From the NCBI GenBank assembly GCA_905182995.1, contig CAJJDP010000104.1, forward strand, positions 211,015-275,014: a stretch of DNA of 64,000 nucleotides, given 5' to 3'. The position numbers and the translations under genes were made by a program. This stretch comes from Paramecium octaurelia (taxonomy: Eukaryota; Ciliophora; Oligohymenophorea; Peniculida; Parameciidae). Under the pieces are notes generated by a model, which was not told where the DNA came from, made no database searches, and was given only the letters and a program-made list of their open reading frames with translations. Position 1 is the stretch's first letter. Each line of letters opens with the position of its first letter. This document shows positions 10,719 through 23,252 of this stretch, in pieces.

Positions 10719-12028
10719 GAGAATAGAACTAAATATTTGTCATTCCTTTATAAATAAATTCTAAAATTTGTTAAGCTTGTTTAAGAATATTGTTCATTTA
10801 AAATAAATTTTATTGGTAGAATATTGTATATAATTGATTTAATTAAATAAGAATGCATGAACAAACCTTGTGATTGATAAAATTATTATAAGATGAGTGA
10901 AGAAATAGATTAGCATTTAGAGATGCAGGAGACAAATATTATGTTACTTCAACAATTCGATAATGAGACTCAAAGTCAAGAACCCATGAGCCCGTATCAA
11001 TTTTCGGAACATTCAGATCTGCCTTCACCTAAGAAATAATCTAGAAAGAAAGAAAGGATACTAGAAAAACTGTTATCAAACAGGGCAAAATTTAACGAAA
11101 GAGCAGCACTTTTCAATTTGATCAATTCGCTTTAGTTAGTATGGTTATTGGAAAAGAATAGGCAATTACTCTATACAATTTGAGTTCAATAATAAATATT
11201 GAAGGATAATCGAATTTGAAGTTTTATGATAGTTCATCGATTTTCAGTTTTTATAGATGGAATAAACAGGGATTCACAGTATATTATTTGATAACAATTT
11301 TGGTGATGGTCCATGTATTGAAATTATTAACATGTTTAGTAGGTAAGAATGGAAATGAATTAGGGTATTTTTGTGTTGTGCAGAAGAGTGAGTAGTTGCT
11401 GACGATATTTATGATGTTGACCTTTACTTGTGTGATAACAAGGGGAATAATCACAATATTGTTATTAATTGATTATGGTTAAATATTGTAAACACAATCT
11501 TATGTTTATGGAAAGGAGGATAAAGTAGCTTAATCTTAAACAATATAATTTACAGTAGTATTAGTGATATTTGTAGCTGTGGAAATAGTGATGGGATTAC
11601 AGAGTTTATTATATGCAGGACAAGCGAAAGAGAAATATAAATGTAAAATATTGGGTTATTAATAATAGAAATGAGGGTGAATGAAAAGAAAATAGCCTAG
11701 CATTATCAGATAGCTTACTAAATAACTTTAAGGTAATTTCTGGCTTGATTATTATTACATAAATAATGTTTAATAAATTAAAGAATTCATTTCCATTTAG
11801 GTCTGGTCCTAATTTCCTGTTATGTTTCCTAGGATTCTCAGGTGTGGGTTATTTTGGTACAAGCTATTTGCATAAACAGAAATATGATCATCCAATAGTC
11901 CAAGAAGCCTTAAGGATATTGCAACATAATGATTAAATAATCTAATTGGCAGGATATCCATTATCACTGTAGATAAATATGGGTAGCAATGCGACACAAA
12001 ATAACGATGTGTGTTAATTTTCTTTTCA
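10719..12028 (+). repeat. Exact 1,310-bp direct repeat, copy 2
   Basis: Second copy of the unit at 9408-10717. It starts directly after the N at 10718 and, unlike copy 1, runs on without a break into the rest of the COA1-like gene, so this copy has the authentic right flank, while copy 1 has the authentic left flank. Confidence 0.9.
10893..11674 (+). CDS. Three-helix membrane protein (copy 2)
   Basis: Identical in sequence to the gene at 9582-10363: 252 residues, one 23-nt intron, polar N-terminal half and three hydrophobic segments in the C-terminal half. See that entry for description. The duplicate state is probably artificial. Confidence 0.7.
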
Positions 12029-12850
12029 GGTTGTTGGTCCTAAAGGTGCAGCAAAAGTTGAGTTAATGGGATAATCAAGAGAATTGCAAGAGATACAAAA
12101 TAAGACTTAATATTACATACCATCCTCAAAACAAATGACTGATGTGATGAAATATAATAAAGATGTGGATGCATTATAAAATTGGAAATTGACCCCAGAT
12201 GTGAGATTATGGAAAATTGATCATCTGGTTGCTGACATTGGATTATAAGGAGACTTTAGAATAGTCTTGGTTGATTCAAATTAAGTGTTGAAAAAGGATG
12301 TGGCTTAAGCAATGACTCCACCTCTAGTTACTGATCGTAGAACACTATATGATCTAAAGTTAGAAATAGATGCTCGCAAACCTAAAGTGCCTACTACTGA
12401 ATAAGAAATAGAAGAGGCAAGAAGATATAGACAATAAGAATTATATAGAAAGGTGGGTGGTGTTAGAAATATCACTATTATTAGTACTATCATTGGTGCT
12501 ATGGCAATTTACAATTATGTTAAGGCAAATAGAGTATGTATTATTTAATAGTCTAGCGAATAAGTGTTTTGAACACTCAAATTCACAGATAATCATTGAT
12601 TATTATATAGACTAACCCTTAGATCAAGAAATTATTTGGTTAGAATATCCAATTCAATTAGTAGTTGAGAGGTGGACAGATAAGGGATTAGGCTGAGTTT
12701 GAGACTGACATGTATGGATAGAAGGCAGGTGTTTGTTATGTGAAAGGTTAGAAGAACAAAAAAACAAATGATTGGGAAATTGAAACAATTGATGTAGCTG
12801 TTAAGGATGCTTAAGGTATTATCAATCAAAAAATTAGAATACTTGGTTGA
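11766..12850 (+). CDS. Tandem-domain COA1/TIM21-like mitochondrial protein
   Basis: A protein of about 353 residues with two COA1-like units, each preceded by a membrane segment. Unit 1: hydrophobic FLLCFLGFSGVGYFGTSYL, then YDHPIVQEALRIL, FQVVGPKGAAKVELMG and LWKIDHLVADI. Unit 2: hydrophobic ITIISTIIGAMAIYNYV, then TNPQIKKLFGQNIQFN, RDQAEFETDMYGQKAGVCYV and DWEIETIDVAVKD. COA1 proteins act in the mitochondrial inner membrane in cytochrome oxidase assembly, and the TIM21 fold is related; that role is inferred here. A 23-nt intron joins the two halves in frame. A further candidate 21-nt intron, just before the codons for VVGPKG, preserves frame and contains no TGA, so both forms would be coding. 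Left part also present at 10455-10717. Confidence 0.75.
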
Positions 12851-13285
12851 TTTGTGTATTTCAAATTATATGAAAATAAATAATTAATATCATTATTAAA
12901 ATTAAAATTTGTGATGAAAATTAATTGGCTCATGAATTAACTTATATTTAATATAAGCTATATATTGATTCAATTTGCATCACCACTCTGATATGATATA
13001 TACTATTACATTATATATGATGATATTTGTATAAATCACTCCACGATGAGGTTTCATTGATTATGCAATTATACCCTGAAATATTTTATTATACTTATAT
13101 AATTATGTGTCTCCTTCTTTATTCCATTTAAACAAGTTTATCAATAAGTGAGACTAGTTCTAATACAGTGATTGAGTATATTATGTATAAAATGGAGTCT
13201 TAGGAGGTATATATAGGCTAGATTTAATTTCTATAAGTTTTGTGATTTTAATATCAAGTTGAGATTATTTTTTATTTATTAAAGA
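12851..13285. other. AT-rich intergenic region
   Basis: 435 bp between two plus-strand genes. I see no gene, conserved RNA or repeat here. Confidence 0.4.
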
Positions 13286-15840
13286 ATGTAAACTCTGAGT
13301 CATTTGGAATCTAGATTAAGTAGTTTTAAAGACATCAATAAAATAAAAGATCCTCAGTCTCTTTTAGAGGAGGAGTTTAACAAATAAGAGATATCGAAGA
13401 AATAGATAAATGATCAAAATTCTCAATTCAATTTGATTTTTTAGGAGATAAGAAACAATAACATTTATAAGTAGAGAATATATTAGAATATGATTAAACG
13501 TGAAATGGAAACTAAACCTAATATTATTGAGAAAGTGGATTAGCATTTATAAACTGTTAGTAAATTTGATGAATCATAATCAATTTCAAGTTTAGAGACT
13601 ACAAAATAATTATAGATTTCTATTGATGAATTGGTTAAGTCTATAAATAAGAAAAAACAATAGATCTACCCTATGGAACATTAGATGTAACTGTTGAAAT
13701 ATTAATAAAAATAAGCTGAAGATGAATTAATTCTAGCTGAATTTGAAATGCTTAGATCCAAATAATTATTACAATCAATGAAAACTAAAATATAAAGATT
13801 ATAGAGCAGAAGAAACCAATATCTACAAGAGTTGATGGATCAAAACGATCTTCATAAAGCAAACACAGAAGAATAGAAGAAAGAATACGAAGTGATTTAG
13901 GATCATATCAATGAATTAAAAATACAAATACATGACTAAAAGTCATAAATCGAAGACTTGAAATAACAAGAGAGGTTAAAATGGGAATCTAGTGGCAATT
14001 AAATGATAATAATCAAAAATTATTTAGCAATGACCAAGTTGTATGAATATTGTACTAATCAAATTTAAAAGATTGATATCAGCTAAGATTCCAAAAATGA
14101 TAACGATGAGTCTGAAGATTTGATTATAGAATCATCTGACAACTCCTTTTTGGATGATGGAGGAGTCTTTTAAACCTAGATCAAACAGACTTCCCTCAAA
14201 TCAAAACAATCTATTAAATCTATTAATTCAATAAAGAAGAATTAGAAGAAATCAATAAATTATCAATAATCTCTCCAGAATTTTATCACTGCAAAAGAAT
14301 TGATATCCTAAGTTAAATTGAATGTAGATATCAACATAATTGAAGAGATCATTCTCAAAGCATATGATGAGTAGTCAAATTTGCAAAGACAATTGGCAGA
14401 GTAACATACATACCTTATTGAATAGAAGGGTGAATGTTTTAAGGAGTATAACAATATATAATAGAAGGTATATTATATTTAAATTCTTAGTTCTAACTTG
14501 ATGATGGAAACAATAAAGAGAGGATAATCAAATGTTCAAAACCTACTAATGATAATTTTAATTAGGATGTAATAACATCAAATATTGCTTAATCAAGCGT
14601 AACAAACAAACTAAAAAAATCATATAGACCATAAGCAGAAGATAACAAATGGAAGATTTGTTTCTATGCATGAACAATAGAGCTAGTATCTTCTTGTAGA
14701 GAATAATAAATATACTTCACAATATAGCATAAAGAAGTGAAATAGCTAGTCAAGATATGATTGAGAAATATCAGCAATCTTAAATGACTCTGATGTTTTT
14801 GAAATAAAATCAACAATAAACTTAGATGTATTTGGATGATTATCCAGAATTCAAAAAATTAAAGAAATCTCATAATATAACATTATTATATAATGATGCT
14901 CAAATATTCAATGAATTTAAGTAATATTGCTAACAAGTAACAGAAAAAAATGAAATTGATGACAAATTGTTGTCTGAGAATTTTGATGCTTTTGTCTAAT
15001 TGTGTTTGAATAGGATAGCCTCTGAAAGTTAATGTATTTATGAATAGATAGCAATTATTTGTAATCAGATTAAGATAGAAACACAATAATTAAGACATTT
15101 TTGTCATTTGTCTTCCAGTGAATAAACACCGTTGCCACACATTGTTCAGATGACTTACAACATGGCTGCAGAAAAGTTGCAAAATTACACAGATTCAAAA
15201 ATCAGTGACCCCAATATTACTTCGAAAAGAAAACAGTTTGCGTATTTAAATTGATATTCTTGTTAGACGAAGATCTCTGTTGATGGACGAAAAGAACTCT
15301 TAACAAGGAGAAACAAATGAAGAAAACTATGAAAAATATTACAGTCAAATAAAAAATGGCATAGAGAATCCTTTAATAAAAAGAGATGTTTAAACTGATT
15401 CTACGATGGTTGCAAAGACGAGTTTACTTTATGACAATTACACTCCTCGCACTGAATTCATCAAGCAAAATAGATAACTCACTTTGTCTTTAAATAGAAT
15501 TCAATCATGTAATATTTGATACATCTATGTAGTGAGTCACATTTATCATTAGATCAACAACCAGGAATTCAGTAATACTTTTAAGCATAATATTCACAGA
15601 GAACAGAAGACCATTCAGTATCTAACTAATCATAGCACTTAGACTAGACCTGGTAGCAATAGTCTTGCTCTGATGTCTACTTATAGACAGGAATGTCGAA
15701 CTGAACACAATATTAATGATAAATCAAAGACTTTCAAACAGACTAAAAGTAAATCGCAAATATCAAAAGTAATATTGAATGAGGCCAAAAAATAAATGCA
15801 AAAAATAAAAACTATTAATAAATTATAATTTAACCAATGA
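13286..15840 (+). CDS. Long coiled-coil protein
   Basis: An 809-residue, Gln/Lys/Glu-rich protein (MQTLSHLESRLSSFKD...). Long heptad-like stretches fill residues 20-250 and 330-560; between them is an acidic patch (SEDLIIESSDNSFLDDGGVF) and a basic Ser/Lys run (KQSIKSINSIKKNQKKS). The C-terminal third is less helical and Ser/Thr-rich. Five introns (23, 21, 32, 25 and 24 nt) are required; with them the coding total is a multiple of three and the final TGA is at 15838-15840. No motor, kinase or zinc domain is visible. Such proteins in ciliates are often parts of basal bodies, cilia or cortical cytoskeleton, but nothing here proves it. Confidence 0.75.
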
Positions 15841-15939
15841 GATATCTTTATATAACTAATAATATTTTCAAAATCTTATGTTTTGTAAGGAAATTTTGAA
15901 CTCAATATAATATTATTATAATACGATATATATTACAAG

Positions 15940-18900
15940 ATGGGCATTTGTGGAGGCAGACCTAAAAGCTAGGAAGACTAAGTTCACAAACTGAGTCAAC
16001 CTATCATAACCAATGGTGAGTTGCAGATTAAGGTATTGCTAAAGAACATCACTTTGAAAATGACTGGTGTAAGACAATGCTCGATTGAATTTGATTTGGG
16101 GTAGTGTAAGTACACATCACCGGTGCACATAGATAATAATGGAGATCATTATGTATTAAATTCATAGAAGGAAGTGGCGAGCTAGTTTTGATGGAACCTT
16201 AAAGATGACTGAGTAGTAGATGCGAGAATCCAATATGAAAATTTCAGTGATTGACAATTAAGTAATTGGATCAGCAACCATCAATTTATTTGAAGCGGCA
16301 GTAGGTCCATTTCACTTTCAACTACCAATCCGAGGCTAAAATATGGGCAATGTTAGTTTTGATTTGAAAATGAATCAAGTATTGTAGGCAACACTCTAAA
16401 GTAAGTTTATTATCTGGGAATTAAACTAAAGTCTCAGTGATGTTAGATACAACTATAATTTGCGATTGGTGGTATAAATATCAACTAAAATTAAAGACTT
16501 CATAGTTCTCATTCATCTCTGAGCATTCAACCACCTTTGTGAATCCCAATTATAGAAAGCAAAATGAAAAATAGAAGAGTATTATAGCTTCCAGTCGTAA
16601 AAGCATCTTAGACTAGGACATGATGAGAGATTCCATAATATCATTACCGAAAATACCGTCAATGATAAATAGCAGTGGAGGTGTAAATCATTCTCTCGAG
16701 TCCATCATAGCAGCCACTCCAACAAATAAAGGTTAATCCCCAGCCTCATAACCCTATCATAGAATAGAGTGGGATCATGCTGGAGATGAACTGACTTTAA
16801 TAGTAGAATTACCAATCTCGGAATTTTAAGGTTCTGCTATTCAATTATGTTTATGGTCAATCTCATCTAACAAAAACAGTTTAAGTAGCAGCAAGTCTCC
16901 TCATAAAACTATAATAAAAAAGACTTAAAATAAACACGACTCAGAATATATGGATTTAGAGATCTAGGACCATCATTTAGTGGCAGAAACTTATATTAAT
17001 TTATCGAATTTAGAAACTAACATCATTGCCGATTTGGGAGCTAAGTTCTTTATAATCAAAAGTCAATAGGCTAAATCAATATGGTATCATGGTGTAGAGG
17101 TTGGTAAAATTGATTATGAAATAAGTGTAAGATTACCCAATTATTTATAATAATCATCATTTGGAGTTTAGACAGAAAAGGGTATTGTATCAACTGCATC
17201 TGTGGTTGGGAGTGTTGAGAATATAAGTGTAACAGAGATTAAGATGATTCAAATTGAGTTTCAGAAATTATCAAGTTCTATTTTTAAGATTGAGCACAAA
17301 ACCTTAAACATGGAAGATAAGTTAAAGGTTCGTTCAGATATGGATCAATAACTTAGTAAGTTGGCTCAATTATTGGGACAATCTCATGGTACCAATATTA
17401 AGACATTCCAATACAAATCTGAGGATGATTTAATGAAAGCCTAAGATTTATTGATTCAATTGTCTATCCATTTGGTGGATTATTCAAAGACTTTGGCATC
17501 TTTCAATTCCTATTTTGAATGTTTGAATTAGGTACTAAGCAGAGGAGAATTGATGCTATAATAATTAGGGTTTTTTAAAGCTTTGAATAAGAAGCAATCT
17601 GAATTCAAAACAGAGGTTGGTTTGAATTATTAATCATTTTTGGTGAACACACTTCGATTCACATTATCTAAATTAAATCAAAAAGATCCTAGTCAAGAGG
17701 CGAGATAATTATATATAAAATTTTTAGTGATCAGCTATTTTCGAATTCCAGAATTCAGAGCAAAATTTTTAGAATTAATTAATAAAGCTGATGATCCTTA
17801 GTTGTTGGAATTGAGAGGAACTGAATTTATACAGGAAGATGACCCCACAAATATTGATAAAAGTACTAAAACCAATATCTCAATTTTCGATTGGTAGAAT
17901 TATTTTCACACTTATCTATCTGATAAGAGCAAAGGAATTCAAAATTAATCAGCTTTGAATCAAATATTAGATGATGAAAGTTGGAAGGAGCATATTAGAC
18001 ATAGATCAATAAATTTCAGTTTTTTTGTAGAAGAATGGGCTAAGTATGTGAGGAATATTTTGTAAGTGAAAATACTTCCTTGGTAAGACATCCCAGGTTA
18101 TAGAATTTTGGTTAAAGCATTTATGTGTGAACTGAAATAGTAGGAATCTATTCCTGATGCAATGAAAATAGCTTTGAAAAGTTTGCTTTAGAATGTGAAT
18201 TTATTAGGAATAGTAGTGAGTTTGCAATTCAATAAAACAAAGTACTTTATATTCTTAATAAAAGTCTATACAATGCGGAATAAGTGATAGAAACCTTTGA
18301 AATTTTAGATATTTGTTTTGGTACATTGACTACCATGCCTGCTTACTTCGATTATCCATTTTTCTTGAAAGGAATTAAATAAATCATAATTGAATCAGAA
18401 CATGCAATAAATATTGCTAAATGTGTTTGGCTTATTTACAACATTTATCCATTATTTTCAAGTAACATATATTAATCTAAGAAAGTGGACTTTAAGAAGG
18501 ACATATGTGAATTTTTATTTGAAAAGGCAGTGTTCAAATTGTTTTTGCATTGGAGTAGGACAGTGAGATTGGTATTTCATTACTTTTTACTGTATCGAGT
18601 ATCTCATTAACATAAAAATCCAAAAGTAGGAGGTTTGGACGAAGAGTAAGTACTTAATGATAATGGTTAGATAGATTATACAGCAATACACGTTGATTAA
18701 TAGGCCAAAGAAGAATTAGAGTTACTTCGAGAACAGGTAGCCACAATAACAATTGATTGTAAGGTGTGTGAATATTGATTTAGTCTGATTATATCTACAT
18801 GAAATACTTGAGATTCCTAAGCAAATTGGAACAAGCCAAGATTAATGAGAATCAGAGAGAATATTAATAGGATCATCAAAGTTATTATCTAAAGATGGTG

Positions 18901-19344
18901 CATAAGAAATTGAGAAAAGAATAGGAGTTAAAGATGCAACAACAGGAGGAACCAAAAATGATGGAGTAGTTGAAATTAGAGAGAATGATTTCAGAATAGG
19001 ACGAATCCTAATAAAAGTAGAATTAATTAAAGCCAGTGATCGTTCCTCGACCAGTTATGCACAAGAAGTTGAGTTGTAAGAAATAATTGATAATAATATA
19101 GATAAACATGAAGTTGAGATTAACGAGATGCAATAGCAGTACTTACGACTATCCATTCGGGAATTCGAGGAATAATTAAAGAATTATAATAATTGGAGAT
19201 AACAAAATTTAAAGAAAATGATCGGCAAATACAGTGAAGAAGGTAATAGATTTGATCATTCTAGATAAACACACAATTCACCTGAGTTTTGAGGTGCCCA
19301 AAGTTGATGTTCTAAAGAGAATAGACGAAAAGGAGGGTGCTTGA
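15940..19344 (+). CDS. Large NT-C2-domain protein
   Basis: A 1,088-residue protein starting MGICGGRPKSQEDQVHKL. The first 150 residues look like an N-terminal C2 (NT-C2) domain: ITLKMTGVRQCSIEFDLG, ISVIDNQVIGSATINLFEA and FHFQLPIRGQNMGNVSFDL. In animals and plants such domains head EEIG/EHBP-like membrane-trafficking adaptors. A second C2-like segment may lie near residues 280-420 (EWDHAGDELTLIVELPISEF). The remainder is helical, ending in a charged coiled coil (residues 940-1060). MG at the N-terminus followed by Cys at position 4 could allow myristoylation. Six introns (22, 25, 23, 20, 26 and 22 nt) give an exact in-frame total. The stop lies 28 bp from that of the convergent ATG8 gene. Confidence 0.72.
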
Positions 19345-19372
19345 ATAAATTATTATATAGATTATTATTAAA

Positions 19373-19796
19373 TCAAAAACCAAAGGTTTCTGCATCTGCA
19401 TAATGCAAATAGAGGAATCCATCTTCTGGATCTTTGTATTAATCGTAAATGTTTTTTAGTTTATCATCTAATTATTGATTATAAGAAGTACGTTCATTCA
19501 TTAAATTTTTTCCGCAATACATAAATAGAGTTGAAGTTTTCTCATCTAAATTCAATTTCTTTTTGATTGTATTTTTGAATTCGTTAAAAGAGAAACTAGA
19601 GTTCACCAAAAATCTATATCCAATCATTTAAATAAAGTTACTTCACTTTTTGCAATTAAGGTAATTTACAACCTGGAATCTTTTCCACAATTATGGGAAT
19701 CATTTCAGGATATTTTGCTAGTTGCTCCTACACTCTTTTCTTTCTATCTTCCAACGTGTGGGAATCTTTGTAAGTTTGATTCTTCTACTTTTACAT
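19373..19796 (-). CDS. ATG8: ATG8-family ubiquitin-like protein
   Basis: Autophagy protein that is conjugated to phosphatidylethanolamine on autophagosomes. The 131-residue product has the two N-terminal helices (HTLEDRKKRVQEQLAKYPEM), IPIIVEKIPGCKLPQL, then the ubiquitin core NSSFSFNEFKNTIKKKLNL, LFMYCGKNLMNERTSYNQQL and GFLYLHYADAETFGF. The conserved glycine is followed by one residue only (FGF-stop), so an ATG4-type cut would release a single Phe. A 28-nt intron lies within the KVKFLVN stretch. It is divergent from the vWA gene (102 bp between starts) and convergent with the NT-C2 gene. Confidence 0.93.
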
Positions 19797-19898
19797 AATT
19801 ATTTATATCTATAATTATTAATAATAGTATTTATCAGGCTGTAGTACTATATAATCGATTAATCCTTGATAATTTATTAATTTATTCATCCAAAAACC

Positions 19899-21632
19899 AT
19901 GATGGCAATGTGTTCCAATAAGGCCTATCTGAAAAGAAGGACCTTTGATAATTAATGTAAATTTTTTATCCATTACTAAAGATGATGTCGATACCAATAT
20001 CTTCCAAGTTAAGTTTGACTGCTTGAAAGAAAATGTTGTTAAAATACATCAAGGAGATCCTATTCTATGTTAACAATGCGAAACTGTTCTCAATAAATAC
20101 TCAAAAATCGAAGATGACGTTTAAAATCAATAATTTGGAAAGCATCTTTGGATATGTGAGTTTTGCAATCATAAGAATTACATTTAAATTGAAAAGGAAG
20201 AAATACCTAAAAATGAAGACACTGTTTACCTGATTTAATCATCCTAAGAATAATAAATTCAAATAGAAGATGCTGATAACTCTATAGTATTTTGTATTGA
20301 TACCAGTGGTTCAATGTCTAGTACTGTTGAAATAAAGGGGAAGGTCAATTTTAAACATGGAGTATCTGCTGAAGAGTATGAAATGCTTAAATAATTCATT
20401 GAACCGGGAGACGAACATTAGATATGGCCATAATTTAATACCAAGCATGTGACTCATGTTTCTAGAAAATAATGTGTTATGGCAGCTATTGAATAACAAA
20501 TAGGAGAATTAAAGTAGAAGAATCCCAATAAAATAGTTGGATTAGTCACATTTAATAATGAAGTTGTTGTATATGGGGATGGTTCTGAAGTTCCAATTAC
20601 TATTGCTGGAGATAGACTCTTTAAGTAAGATGAAATAGAGGCTCTCTTAGATGGAACTGCAAACTAACTCATGAAATCTCCAGTTAAAGTTCAAGCTGAT
20701 AGTCTCTTGAAGAAATTTGAGAAACTCTAAGAAAAAGGATAGACTGCTTTAGGTCCTGCTTTGGTTTCAGCTTTGCAATTAGCTAAAATAGGCAAACCTG
20801 GATCCATGATTATTATATGCACAGACGGATTAGCCAATTTGGGATTGGGATCTTTGGAAAATGATGCTAATAAGTAATTTTATGAAGATTTGGGTGACTT
20901 TGCTACATAATGTGGAGTAGTGATTTCAGTTGTAACCATAAAAGGAGAAGGATGCAAAGTTGACATCTTGGGAGCTTTGTCTGAAAAAACTAATGGAACC
21001 ATTACTAGAGTTAAGCCTGAAGATATTGAAAAGGATTTTGCCAATATTTTAAAAGATGAACTAGTAGGAACTTAAGTTCAGTTGTTTGTAAGCTTGCATC
21101 GTGCTTTGAAGTTTAGAGGAGAAGATGATCCCAATCTGAATCATAAACTTAAAAGAGACATTGGTAACGCTACTATTGCTACTACTTAAACATTTGAATA
21201 TTAATTAAAAAATGATTTGGAGTTACAAAAAGAATAGATTGATATCAAGGAATTAAAAACTGTTCCATTTTAACTTAAAGTTACTTACACAAATTTACAT
21301 GGTGATAAACTTATGAGAGTAGTTACTAAGCAGGTCTCAACTACAGAAAATGCGAAGGAAGCAGAAGAAGAGGCTGAAGTAGATGTAATTCATAAACGAA
21401 TGACATAAAAGACAGCATAGATAGCTAAGCAGGGAAATTATTAACAAGCATAGTCTTATAATTAATAATGGGATGGTTACATCCAAACAAATGCTAACAT
21501 TAATAAAAATTTGGCTAACCAAGAGAAAAATAGGAGTTTTCAAACACACAATTTTAAATTATAAACAACAATGTGTAGATAAGAACTTAGAGATGTTAAA
21601 AGGGAAAAATTATCATCTCACTCTAACCTACC

Positions 21633-21669
<37 letters not shown>

Positions 21670-21918
21670 CCTAGTTTTTTTGATAAGGTAGCATCTTTAT
21701 TTAAAGGAGATGACGAAAAATAATAACCACCTAAATAGCAACCTTAAATGGATGAAGAAGCTCCTATGAAAATTTCTGATAGTCCAAAAATCCAAAAGAT
21801 AAATTTTTGTGCCGTCAATAAATAAAATAGTGAAATAAAAGAGGATATAAATTTATAAGAGGAAGACGAAGATGAAGATATGGCAGATCTATTTTAATAT
21901 TAATAAGGAAAGTTTTGA
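19899..21918 (+). CDS. Zinc-ribbon + von Willebrand A-domain protein with poly-Gln
   Basis: A 664-residue protein. Near residues 44-80 there are two CxxC knuckles (CQQC and CEFC) forming a zinc ribbon; from about 120 a vWA domain starts with FCIDTSGSMSS, which has the DxSxS metal-dependent adhesion motif, and continues with IVGLVTFNNEVVVYGDGS, AKIGKPGSMIIICTDGLANL and GVVISVVTIKGEGCKVDILG. The order zinc ribbon then A-domain recalls SEC23/SEC24, but the remaining COPII domains are not seen. The C-terminal 150 residues are Gln-rich and acidic with 11 consecutive TAA codons at 21634-21666. One 25-nt intron lies early. The extreme N-terminus (MMAMCSNK) is uncertain. Probably an intracellular metal-dependent binding protein. 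Confidence 0.85.
21634..21666 (+). repeat. (TAA)11 coding poly-Gln
   Basis: Eleven perfect TAA triplets in the frame of the vWA gene, followed by CAA CCT. Under the ciliate code this is a pure glutamine run in the Gln-rich C-terminal tail. Confidence 0.9.
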
Positions 21919-23252
21919 ATTCAAATTCTATATAATTTATTCAATATTTCAAGATTTATATACATTCTAATTGTTTGCATCTTTTTAAGCAAATATAAGA
22001 CATTACTGATTCCTTTGGTTTCTATTAAAGATCCGATTTTATTTTGATCAATTTGCTTATCATTTTTATCTTTGAGTGGAAGTAATTAGAAACCTTATAG
22101 TTTACAGTAAACCCTCTTATAATATATTAGAACTTTCCAGCGTCTGTGAAAAAAAGCGGATTAATCATCATAATCATTATAAGCATATAAAGGATAAAAT
22201 TTTTAAAAACCCTAAGTATTAAACCAAGATCTTCACATTTGATTTAGAAAATGCTCCCATTCTAAATCCCCTAAGATAAAATAACTTCAAGAAAGTGGAT
22301 ATCTAGATATAATAATTAGAAAAATCCTCTATTCAGTTTATAATTGAAGTCTCAACAAATATATTTAAAAAAAGATTGAAAATAAAGAATTAGTAATATC
22401 ATGTATATACTCTTTCTTTGTGGATTTATTATTTTAAACTAAATAGCTAGCAAGCTAACAATTTAAATATTGCTACCCTACTGAAGTGAAAAGTTGGAAT
22501 CAAGTTTTGATTTAAATTTGTCAATTTTACAGATTATAATCAGATATATTACATTGTTTTAATCTATTTAGTTATTACAAATAGGATTTTTTTTCGAAAT
22601 GATTCATTCATAAAATTTAAGCTGTTGGTATGTTATCGACATATGAAACATTGATTTTTCAAGAGATTTTTGATTAAAGGATCTATTGTAGTTTTCTCAT
22701 TTATGAACTCTCAGTAAATAGGAAAAAAACGACTGCAATGCAAATTGAACCAAAGTAAAATAAATTTCTAAATAAACTTATTTTTGTGATATCATAAATA
22801 TACAGTTTTTTCGAATTTGGTTATTAATAGAAATTTGCATATTCTGTGATGAGTTATTTGGATTTTATTAATTAAATTATCGAATTGATTTCAATTTTTG
22901 ATTATTTCTTGAATTTAAAGGGATAGGAAGGTATTTTTACAATTTTTGGAAAAGCAGCTGAGATTCATTGATTTACAGAAATCAACCAAATATGGATGAA
23001 AATTTATTAATTATCTTTTTAAGTACTTGGAAAAAGTGAAAAAAGTAAAAAGATTTTGAAATTGAAAAAGAACAATTAAAATGTTCTGGAATTCTTAAGA
23101 ATTTAGATCTTATAAATCAAGTAAATTGAATTAATTTAAGTTAATTGATTTTTTCAATAATAAATACCTTTCGTCATTAAAACTGATATTCAACTCTATA
23201 AATTGCAATTAAAATTAAAATAAAAAATCATTAATAATCATAAAAAAATCAA
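21919..23252. other. Long AT-rich gene-free region
   Basis: 1.33 kb without a convincing gene, one of the longest gaps in the window. A plus-strand frame is open from about 22150 to 22487 (starting near EKKRINHHNHYKHIKDK), giving about 110 basic residues, but it has no start codon, no recognisable domain and its length is not improbable when TGA is the only stop. It could be a decayed gene or a missed exon. Confidence 0.4.

Noticed and set aside
22150-22487. Basic open frame of about 110 codons
   Set aside because: No ATG, no domain, and such length is expected by chance when TGA is the only stop in AT-rich DNA.
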